Shown here piece by piece: positions 1 to 6,015 of a DNA stretch of 13,706 nucleotides. The notes under the pieces were generated by a model that worked only from the letters and a program-made list of their open reading frames with translations, was not told the DNA's origin and did not search any database. A program made the translations under genes and the position numbers. Each line of letters begins with the position of its first letter. Position 1 is the stretch's first letter. Origin of the DNA: Actinomycetota bacterium (GTDB taxonomy: Bacteria > Actinomycetota > Actinomycetes > S36-B12 > UBA10799); assembly GCA_030837445.1 (NCBI GenBank), contig JAUPKM010000492.1, positions 1 through 13,706 on the forward strand, written 5' to 3'.

Positions 1-1207
1 CGAGGTAGGTGTCACCCGGGAACACCGGAACGTTGCTGGCCTGCACGTCAGAGGCGATCACCGTGGAACTCATCGCCTGGATCACCGCGTCGGTCAGCAG
101 GCTCAGCAGCGGTGCCACCGCGCCCACGACGTCGATGGCTGCCTCCTCCCGCCGGGAGATCATCTGCTTGCGGATCTTCTGGACCCGGACTCCGGGGTCG
201 ACGACACCCACCGGTGCGGCCAGATTGACCCCGGCGAAGCGGTTTCCGCCCGCCGGGTCGGCGTCGGCCCGCAGATTGACCGGCACCGCCATCGGCAGCG
301 GGCCGATCGGCACGCCCAGCGCCACGTGGTAGCGGCGCAGCGCGCCGGACAGACCCGCCAGGTAGGCGTCGTTGATGGACCCCTCGGCCGCGTGCGCCGC
401 CCGGTGCAGATCACCCAGTCGCATCTCGACCGCCTCGGTGCGGGTCGACAGGCTGCGGCGGCGCAGCAGCGGCGAGGGCTCGGCGGCGCGGCTGACCATC
501 CGCCGACCCGAACGGGCGTAGTCGATGGCGCCGAACAACGCCGATGCCGGGTTGCGGGCCGCCCTGCCCAGCACCGACAGGCCGTCGGCGACGCCGTCTG
601 CCACCCCGCCGAGCAGCGCCCTGGGCAGGTGAGTGAGACCGGCGCGCGCCAGGTCGGCACCCGTGACATCCTCCGGCACCGGGATCGGCGGTGCCGGCCG
701 ACGCGGCGGGTTCGGCTCAAGGTCGTAGATCTCGGCGAACATCGCGGTGGCACCCACCCCGTCGGCGACGGCGTGGCTCAGGTGCAGCAGCGTCGCAGCT
801 TTTCCACCCTCGAGTCCCTCGACGAGGGTCACGGTCCACAGCGGACGGGAGATGTCCAGCGGCGACTGCAGCATCACCTCGGCGAGGTCGAGCACCTCGC
901 GCAGTGTTCCGGGTTCGGGCACCCGGACCCGGCGCACGTGGAAGTCGAGGTTGAAGTCGGGGTCGACGACCCAGCGGGCCGGGGCGACCGGCAGGGTCGG
1001 CACCACCACCCGTTGCCGCAGCCGCAGCGCCTTGCGGGAAGCGTTGTCGAACCGGTTCCGGAACTCGCGCCAGTCCGGCGCGGAGTCCAGAATCTCCAGC
1101 GCCATGATTCCAGAGCGGGTCCGCGGGTTCGCCTCCCCGCGATGCATCAGCAGGTCGAAAGCGCTCAACTCGGACGGCAGCGCCGGCGCCTCCCCAGGGC
1201 CGCTCAT
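1..1207 (-). CDS. WS/DGAT-family O-acyltransferase (3' end cut by window edge)
   Basis: Reads right to left from an ATG at 1207-1205; 402 codons are visible and the gene runs off base 1. Family members are usually about 450-480 residues, so roughly the last 50-80 are missing. The family transfers a fatty acyl group from acyl-CoA to diacylglycerol or a fatty alcohol, making triacylglycerol or wax ester at the membrane/lipid-droplet surface. Visible hallmarks are an N-terminal MHRGEANPR stretch, a SRPLW motif (the PLW block), the active-site block SHAVADG with His145, Asp149 and Gly150, and an SINDAYLAGLSGALRRYH block (the conserved ND motif). The canonical active site is HHxxxDG; here the first His is Ser144, while the second, regarded as the general base, is kept. 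A GTGAGG ribosome-binding-like stretch lies about 10 nt upstream of the ATG. It is transcribed away from the rest of the window and is probably unrelated to the cyanophycin genes. Family certain; substrate unknown. Confidence 0.9.
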   Translation of the reverse strand, partial: MSGPGEAPALPSELSAFDLLMHRGEANPRTRSGIMALEILDSAPDWREFRNRFDNASRKALRLRQRVVVPTLPVAPARWVVDPDFNLDFHVRRVRVPEPGTLREVLDLAEVMLQSPLDISRPLWTVTLVEGLEGGKAATLLHLSHAVADGVGATAMFAEIYDLEPNPPRRPAPPIPVPEDVTGADLARAGLTHLPRALLGGVADGVADGLSVLGRAARNPASALFGAIDYARSGRRMVSRAAEPSPLLRRRSLSTRTEAVEMRLGDLHRAAHAAEGSINDAYLAGLSGALRRYHVALGVPIGPLPMAVPVNLRADADPAGGNRFAGVNLAAPVGVVDPGVRVQKIRKQMISRREEAAIDVVGAVAPLLSLLTDAVIQAMSSTVIASDVQASNVPVFPGDTYL

Positions 1208-1262
1208 CGACACCGCCTCACCCGGTCAACACGTTCTGCTCTGGACCGTCCTTCTCCAGATC

Positions 1263-1277
1263 GTCGGATCGTCCGAC
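1263..1277. promoter_or_regulatory. Perfect inverted repeat upstream of the WS/DGAT gene
   Basis: GTCGGA-TCG-TCCGAC is a perfect 6-bp inverted repeat with a 3-nt centre, 56 bp upstream of the WS/DGAT start. On the minus strand it lies just downstream of a TAGGTT hexamer (1292-1287), so it would sit at about the transcription start. That is a normal place for a repressor operator, but a short RNA hairpin in the 5' UTR is equally possible. No regulator gene is present in the window to pair it with. Confidence 0.35.
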
Positions 1278-1286
1278 TCGCCCCCA

Positions 1287-1292
1287 AACCTA
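1287..1292 (-). promoter_or_regulatory. Candidate -10 element for the WS/DGAT gene
   Basis: Minus-strand TAGGTT fits the actinobacterial TANNNT -10 pattern. It would place the start of transcription near 1280, giving a 5' UTR of about 73 nt. No convincing -35 hexamer is seen at the usual distance, so this rests on one short match. Confidence 0.25.
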
Positions 1293-1362
1293 GACCGAAC
1301 ACACCGGGTACCGGGCTGGATCAGCCGACTCGACCAACGTGGCCCGCGGGACAGGTGCGTCG

Positions 1363-1390
1363 CGGACATCACCACCGAGCGTCTTAAACT
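1363..1390 (+). promoter_or_regulatory. Candidate promoter of the tRNA-Arg gene
   Basis: CGGACA (1363-1368, four of six matches to TTGACA) and TAAACT (1385-1390, a TANNNT -10) are separated by 16 bp. The predicted transcription start near 1397 is a few bases before the mature tRNA 5' end at 1403. This is typical spacing for a tRNA gene with a very short 5' leader. Confidence 0.45.
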
Positions 1391-1402
1391 GAGCCCACCA
1401 CT

Positions 1403-1476
1403 GCCTCCGTAGCTCAGGTGGATAGAGCAAGGGCCTTCTAATCCCTAGGTCGCACGTTCGAGTCGTGCCGGGGGCG
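1403..1476 (+). tRNA. tRNA-Arg, anticodon UCU (reads AGA)
   Basis: A 74-nt cloverleaf can be drawn by eye. The acceptor GCCTCCG (1403-1409) pairs with CGGGGGC (1469-1475) with one U-G pair. The D-stem is GCTC/GAGC. The anticodon stem AGGGC/TCCCT has one C-U mismatch at its loop end, and the loop is CTTCTAA with anticodon TCT after the invariant U33. The variable region is AGGTC, and the T-arm is GCACG-TTCGAGT-CGTGC. The discriminator base is G1476. CCA is not encoded (the next bases are CAG) and must be added after transcription. Codon AGA is rare in high-GC actinobacteria, so this is a minor-codon tRNA. Its position immediately before the permease/cyanophycin block is noted because tRNA genes are common integration sites. 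Confidence 0.95.
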
Positions 1477-1500
1477 CAGATGTGAATTTTGGGGTCTGTT

Positions 1501-1525
1501 GTAGCGCGGACGCTGTCCGGGCTAC
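1501..1525 (+). terminator. Hairpin after tRNA-Arg, possible terminator
   Basis: GTAGC-G-CGGAC, loop GCT, then GTCCG-G-GCTAC forms ten base pairs interrupted by one G-G mismatch, starting 24 nt after the tRNA. There is no downstream T-run, as is common for proposed actinobacterial terminators. The T-rich stretch lies before the hairpin, which is not the canonical arrangement. It could instead be a structured leader of the downstream permease. Confidence 0.35.
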
Positions 1526-1588
1526 CCGAGTCGACCATCGCCGGCGGGTGGAAGCGCCATCGTTCGACAGGCGAACTGAGCGATTAGG

Positions 1589-1601
1589 GCCGATAATCGG
1601 C
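1589..1601. promoter_or_regulatory. 13-bp perfect palindrome over a GATAAT -10-like hexamer (permease promoter/operator)
   Basis: GCCGATAATCGGC is a perfect palindrome with a single central base (A1595), and contains GATAAT (1592-1597), one base away from TATAAT. A second inverted pair overlaps it: CGATTA at 1581-1586 and TAATCG at 1594-1599. It lies 23 bp upstream of the permease start. This is the layout of a repressor operator placed on a promoter. No good -35 hexamer is found at 16-18 bp; TCGACA at 1564-1569 is 22 bp away. The regulator is not in the window. Confidence 0.4.
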
Positions 1602-1623
1602 TGACTCGATCCAGGAGGAGCAC

Positions 1624-3117
1624 ATGACGGCCCCGTCAATCGGCCTGATCCAGCAGATGTTGCGCAGACGGCCCGTCATCGGCGCGCCCGTCGCACACGG
1701 CGCTTCCGATCACCTGAAACGCAGTATTGGCACGTTCCAACTCACGATGTTCGGTGTCGGCGCCACCGTCGGCACCGGCATCTTCTTCGTGCTGGGCGTG
1801 GCGGTACCAGAAGCCGGTCCGGGGGTTGTTGTCTCCTTCGTGATCGCCGGAGTCGCTGCCGGACTCGCCGCGGTCTGCTACGCCGAACTCGCCTCAGCCG
1901 TTCCCGTCTCCGGGTCCACCTACTCCTACGCCTACACCACTCTCGGCGAGCTGGTCGCCATGGGTGTGGCGGCCTGCCTGCTGCTCGAGTACGGCGTCTC
2001 CACCGCCGCGGTAGCGGTGGGCTGGAGCCAATACGTGAACAAGCTGCTCGATAATTTCTTCGGCCATCACCTGCCCCAGGCCCTCTCCGCTGCGCCATGG
2101 GGTGAGGCATCCCCGGGAATCATCAACCTTCCCGCTGTCGTGTTGGTCGGGATGTGCGCCGTCCTGCTCATCCGCGGCGCCAGCGAGTCGGCGAAGGTCA
2201 ACACCATCATGGTGCTGATCAAGCTCACCGTTCTGGGGATGTTCGCCGTCATCGCCGCAACCGCCTTCGAGACCGATCGGTTCGCTGAGTTTGCGCCCTT
2301 CGGTGTCGCCGGAATCGGCGCGGCGGCCGGCACGATCTTCTTCTCCTACATCGGCCTGGATGCGGTGTCCACCGCCGGTGACGAAGTCAAGGATCCTCAG
2401 AAGACCATGCCCCGGGCGATCCTGGCCGCGCTGGTGACCGTCACGACGGTCTACGTGGTGGTCACCGTGGCCGCGCTCGGCGCGCAGCCCTGGGAGGATT
2501 TCGCAGGCCAGGAAGCCGGCCTGGCCACCATCCTTGACAGGGTCACCTCAGCCAACTACTGGGGCACAGTTCTGGCGGCCGGCGCTGTGATTTCCATATT
2601 CTCGGTCACCCTTGTGGTCATGTACGGCCAGACCCGAATCCTGTTCGCCATGGGCCGGGACGGTCTGCTGCCCCCACTGTTCGCCAAGGTCCACCCACGC
2701 AGAATGACACCGGTGAACAACACCATCATCGTCGCGGTGGTGGTCAGCGTTCTGGCCGGCTTCGTCCCGCTGGGCTATCTGGCCGACATGGTGTCCATCG
2801 GCACCCTGGTCGCGTTCATCGTCGTGTCCGTCGGCGTCATGGTCCTGCGGGTGCGCGAACCCGATCTGCCGCGTGGATTCAAGGTGCCCCTCTACCCCGT
2901 GACACCCGTCTTGTCGGTCCTGGCGTGTGGGTACATCCTGTTCAGCCTGCACTGGTACACCTGGTTGGCATTCTCCGGATGGGTCGTCGTGGTGCTGGTG
3001 TTCTACTTCGTCTGGGGGCGCCATCACAGCGCGCTGAACGGTGGCGGCGACGGCGTGATCTGTCCCGCGCCCGGCGATGCCGACGACAATGCTGCTGTGG
3101 TGCGGCGGGATCACTGA
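1624..3117 (+). CDS. APC-superfamily amino-acid permease, CAT/YfnA-like (probably cationic amino acids)
   Basis: A 497-residue polytopic membrane protein built almost entirely of hydrophobic helices, fitting the 12-14 helix APC fold. TM1 carries the unwound substrate-binding glycine motif GVGATVGTG (residues 44-52). The TM6 region near residues 236-260 has FFSYIGLDAVSTAGDEVKDP, closely resembling the cationic amino-acid transporter (CAT) group, in which an F-Y-G-F-D-A-V-S-T pattern is followed by E-V-K-P. Substrate would be arginine, lysine or a relative, imported with H+ or Na+; specificity cannot be read from sequence. The ATG is fixed by a strong AGGAGG at 1613-1618, 5 nt upstream. It precedes cphA by 135 bp on the same strand, and an arginine importer fits a cell that makes an arginine polymer. 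The link is inference from position. Confidence 0.85.
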   Translation: MTAPSIGLIQQMLRRRPVIGAPVAHGASDHLKRSIGTFQLTMFGVGATVGTGIFFVLGVAVPEAGPGVVVSFVIAGVAAGLAAVCYAELASAVPVSGSTYSYAYTTLGELVAMGVAACLLLEYGVSTAAVAVGWSQYVNKLLDNFFGHHLPQALSAAPWGEASPGIINLPAVVLVGMCAVLLIRGASESAKVNTIMVLIKLTVLGMFAVIAATAFETDRFAEFAPFGVAGIGAAAGTIFFSYIGLDAVSTAGDEVKDPQKTMPRAILAALVTVTTVYVVVTVAALGAQPWEDFAGQEAGLATILDRVTSANYWGTVLAAGAVISIFSVTLVVMYGQTRILFAMGRDGLLPPLFAKVHPRRMTPVNNTIIVAVVVSVLAGFVPLGYLADMVSIGTLVAFIVVSVGVMVLRVREPDLPRGFKVPLYPVTPVLSVLACGYILFSLHWYTWLAFSGWVVVVLVFYFVWGRHHSALNGGGDGVICPAPGDADDNAAVVRRDH

Positions 3118-3135
3118 AGATTGTGAGCGTGTGGC

Positions 3136-3141
3136 GATAAT
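3136..3141 (+). promoter_or_regulatory. Candidate -10 element upstream of the cyanophycin operon
   Basis: GATAAT, five of six matches to TATAAT and the same hexamer as upstream of the permease, sits 12 bp before the ATG of the small leader ORF at 3154. It would give transcripts starting around 3148-3150. No matching -35 is visible. A second TANNNT (TACGCT, 3176-3181) is an alternative. Confidence 0.3.
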
Positions 3142-3153
3142 CCCGTACTGCGG

Positions 3154-3240
3154 ATGATCGCCCCGCGTGTTGAAATACGCTCGACCACTGGCGCGGTTGA
3201 AGCCCGACCTCGCTCTCGTGTGCAGATGCCCGACGCTTGA
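3154..3240 (+). CDS. Possible 28-residue leader peptide before cphA
   Basis: ATG at 3154, TGA at 3238-3240, 28 residues. It contains five arginines (positions 5, 9, 18, 20, 22), three of them clustered as R-P-R-S-R. The stop codon directly precedes the GAGG (3242-3245) that serves cphA, so a ribosome terminating here would be placed to affect cphA initiation. There is no Shine-Dalgarno, but the GATAAT hexamer 12 bp upstream could give a nearly leaderless mRNA. A GCGTGT-TGAA-ATACGC hairpin (3165-3180) lies inside it. Caution: arginine codons are frequent by chance at this GC content, so the enrichment alone is weak. It may be noncoding. Confidence 0.3.
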   Translation: MIAPRVEIRSTTGAVEARPRSRVQMPDA

Positions 3241-3252
3241 TGAGGATGCCCA

Positions 3253-6015
3253 ATGGATATCGACTCGCTTTCGGTTTATGTCGGTCCGAACGTTCACGCC
3301 CGGGAGGCCGTGATCCGGCTCAAGCTGGACGTCAAGCCGAGCTATGCCGAATCCCTCAAGCATCTGGGAGCGGGCGTGATCGACAGATTGGCGGCGGTGC
3401 TGCCGGGGCTAGCGCGCGAACAGGCCGAGTGGCTCACCACATTGCGCGCCGGCGAGGCGCTATCCGTTGGCGATCTGGTCGGAAAGCTGGCTCTGGCGCT
3501 TCAGCATGCCGCCGGTATCGACGGCACCTTGGCGTGGTCGGGGCCGACGGAGGATCCCGACGTCGTCGAGGTGTTCTACAGCTATGGCCATGAGGACATC
3601 GGTATCGAAGCCGGCGAGGTTGCCTGCGACATGCTCGCGGCCATCGCCCGACACGCTCAGGATCCCGAGGAGGAGCTTGGAGACCTCGACCAAGTCCTTG
3701 ACAGCGACGTCGATGATTTCCTGGACTATGCCGAAAGGCGTTCCCTGGGGCCCTCCGCCATGGAATTGGTGCGCGCGGCCCAGGCCCGCGACATTCCGGT
3801 ATACCGGCTCAACAACGCCAGCCTGATCCAGGTCGGCCAGGGCAAGTACCAGCAGCGGATCGAGGCGGCGCTGACGTCGAAAACCTCGCATATTGCCGTC
3901 GAGATCGCTTCGGACAAGAATCTCGCCAACAGCCTCCTCGCCGACCTCGGGCTTCCCGCGCCGAAGCAGCGACTGGTCTACAGCGTGGATGAGGCGATCG
4001 GGGCGGCCGAACGCATCGGTTATCCCGTGGTCGTCAAGCCGCTCGACGGCAATCATGGCCGGGGCGTGACGGTCGACATCACCTCCGAGGACGGCATCGC
4101 CGCCGCCTTCGAGACCGCTGATGCCGAAGGATCGGCCGTGGTGGTGGAGACCATGCTGCGCGGCGACGACCACCGGCTTCTGGTGGTCAACGGCCAGCTC
4201 GTCGCCGCCGCGCGCCGGGTGCCGGGGCATGTGAAGGGCGACGGGCGCCACACCATCGCCGAACTGGTGGACATCGTCAATCAGGATCCGCGCCGCGGCG
4301 TCGGACATGAGAACGTTCTGACCCGGCTCGAGCTCGATGATCAGGCCAAGGACTTGCTTGAGGAGAAGGGTTACACCGCAGAGTCCGTCCCCGCCGAGGG
4401 CGAGGAGGTGTATCTGCGCAAGACCGCGAACATCTCGACGGGCGGCACAGCGGTGGATGTCACCGACACCATCCATCCCGACAACAAGCTGATGGCCGAA
4501 CGGGCGATCCTGGCGATCGGGCTCGATGTCGGCGCGGTGGATTTCCTGACCACCGATATCACCAAGAGCTATCGCGAGACCGGTGGCGGCATTTGCGAGA
4601 TCAACGCGGGACCCGGCCTGCGCATGCATATCGCGCCTTCTGAGGGCACGCCCCGAGACGTGGGCGGGGCGATCATGGACATGCTCTTCCCGCCGGGAAC
4701 CCAAGCGCGCGTTCCCATCGCCGCACTGACCGGAACGAACGGCAAGACCACGTGTTCGCGCATGCTGGCGCACATCCTGAAAATGGCGGGTCATGTCGTG
4801 GGTCAGACCTCGACCGACGCCGTCGTGATCGACGGCAACGTGACCGTCAAGGGAGATATGACCGGGCCGCTGTCGGCCAATATGGTGCTGCGCGATCCCT
4901 CGGTCGACATCGCGGTCCTGGAGACGGCCCGCGGCGGTATCGTCCGCTCCGGCCTTGGCTATAACTTCTGCGATGTGGGCGCGGTGCTGAACGTCTCTTC
5001 GGACCATCTGGGCCTGGGCGGCGTCAACACCCTGGACGCCCTTGCCCGGGTGAAGCGGGTCGTCGCCGAAGTCACCCGCGGCACGGTGGTGTTGAACGCC
5101 GATGACGAGCAGACCCTGAAGATGGCGGCCTTCTCGCCCGCCAGGCAGGTCATGTACGTGACACGCAACCCCGAGCATGAATTGGTTCGCGAACACATCC
5201 GACTCGGCAAGCCCGCGATAGTTCTTGAGCAGGGGCTCAACGGCGACCAGATCGTGATCTACGACAACGGCAGGCAGATGCCGCTGATGTGGACCCACCT
5301 CATCCCGGCGACACTGGAGGGCAAGGCACTGCACAACGTCGAGAACGCCATGTTCGCCGCCGGTATGGCCTATGCGCTCGGCAAGACACTCGATCAAGTC
5401 CGCACCGGACTGCGCACCTTCGATAACAGCTTCTTCCAGAGCCCCGGCCGGATGAATGTGTTCGATGAACATGGTTTCCGGGTGATCCTCGATTACGGGC
5501 ACAACGAGGCGGCGGTGGGCGCCGTGGTGGATGTGGTCGACCGACTCAAGCCGCGCGGGCGCCGGATCGTCGGCGTGACCTGCCCGGGCGATCGGCGCGA
5601 CGAGGACGTGGCGGCGATCGCGGCGAAAGTCGCCGGCCATTTCGACACTTACATCTGCCACCGCGACGACAATCTGCGCGATCGCGGACCCGACGAGATC
5701 CCGAAGCTGATGCGGGCTGCCCTGATCGCCGAGGGAGTCGCGCCCGATGCGATCACCATCGTCGAAGAGGAGAACAAGGCTCTCGATACGGCGCTCGCAC
5801 AGGCCCGACCCGACGATCTGGTGTTGTTCTTCTGCGAGGCGATTACCCGCGGCTGGAAGCAGATCGTTCACTTCACTCCGAAGTTCACCGCGCCTGGGCC
5901 CGAGCCCGTATCAAAGCGCTTGGCGGCATCCAACTTCGATGTTCCCGATGGCTTCGTTCTCGCCTCGGATGATCGCGGAGTGCTGCTCGTTCCGGCGAAT
6001 GCCAGAGAGACATGA
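3253..6015 (+). CDS. cphA: Cyanophycin synthetase
   Basis: A cytoplasmic 920-residue ligase that polymerises Asp and Arg into multi-L-arginyl-poly-L-aspartate using ATP. The N-terminal domain spans about residues 1-160. The ATP-grasp domain (about 165-485), which adds Asp to the chain, shows LGPS, GKYQQRI, IASDK, the lysine-bearing VVVKPLDGNHGRGV (Lys262) and EINAGPGLRMH (Glu449, Asn451, metal ligands). The Mur-ligase-like domain (about 488-875), which adds Arg to the Asp side chain, has an intact P-loop GTNGKTT (494-500), ETARGGIVRSGLGY (from 557), SSDHLG, PGRMNVFD, LDYGHN (His750) and PGDRRDED (778-785). Both catalytic halves therefore look intact, unlike CphA2 forms that lose the P-loop. 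A tail of about 45 residues follows the usual C-terminus. The start is supported by GAGG 7 nt upstream and by the typical early S-x-Y-V-G-P-N. The stop overlaps the next gene's ATG by 4 nt. Confidence 0.95.
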   Translation: MDIDSLSVYVGPNVHAREAVIRLKLDVKPSYAESLKHLGAGVIDRLAAVLPGLAREQAEWLTTLRAGEALSVGDLVGKLALALQHAAGIDGTLAWSGPTEDPDVVEVFYSYGHEDIGIEAGEVACDMLAAIARHAQDPEEELGDLDQVLDSDVDDFLDYAERRSLGPSAMELVRAAQARDIPVYRLNNASLIQVGQGKYQQRIEAALTSKTSHIAVEIASDKNLANSLLADLGLPAPKQRLVYSVDEAIGAAERIGYPVVVKPLDGNHGRGVTVDITSEDGIAAAFETADAEGSAVVVETMLRGDDHRLLVVNGQLVAAARRVPGHVKGDGRHTIAELVDIVNQDPRRGVGHENVLTRLELDDQAKDLLEEKGYTAESVPAEGEEVYLRKTANISTGGTAVDVTDTIHPDNKLMAERAILAIGLDVGAVDFLTTDITKSYRETGGGICEINAGPGLRMHIAPSEGTPRDVGGAIMDMLFPPGTQARVPIAALTGTNGKTTCSRMLAHILKMAGHVVGQTSTDAVVIDGNVTVKGDMTGPLSANMVLRDPSVDIAVLETARGGIVRSGLGYNFCDVGAVLNVSSDHLGLGGVNTLDALARVKRVVAEVTRGTVVLNADDEQTLKMAAFSPARQVMYVTRNPEHELVREHIRLGKPAIVLEQGLNGDQIVIYDNGRQMPLMWTHLIPATLEGKALHNVENAMFAAGMAYALGKTLDQVRTGLRTFDNSFFQSPGRMNVFDEHGFRVILDYGHNEAAVGAVVDVVDRLKPRGRRIVGVTCPGDRRDEDVAAIAAKVAGHFDTYICHRDDNLRDRGPDEIPKLMRAALIAEGVAPDAITIVEEENKALDTALAQARPDDLVLFFCEAITRGWKQIVHFTPKFTAPGPEPVSKRLAASNFDVPDGFVLASDDRGVLLVPANARET

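Noticed and set aside
326..1387. 353-codon plus-strand frame opposite the WS/DGAT gene
   Set aside because: The minus-strand frame starting at 1207 contains the WS/DGAT motifs; the plus-strand frame is compositional noise.
1403..1476. att site at the tRNA-Arg 3' end
   Set aside because: I found no second copy of the tRNA 3' segment in the window and no integrase, so an attachment site cannot be claimed.
1482..1604. 40-codon GTG frame after tRNA-Arg with eight arginines, as a permease leader peptide
   Set aside because: No ribosome-binding site, GTG start directly after a tRNA, and the arginine count is near what GC-rich random sequence gives; it also runs through the hairpin at 1501-1525.
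3460..5871. 803-codon open frame on the minus strand opposite cphA
   Set aside because: Long antisense open frames are expected in high-GC genes because of codon bias; the translation shows no recognisable domain, and the plus-strand cphA is unambiguous.
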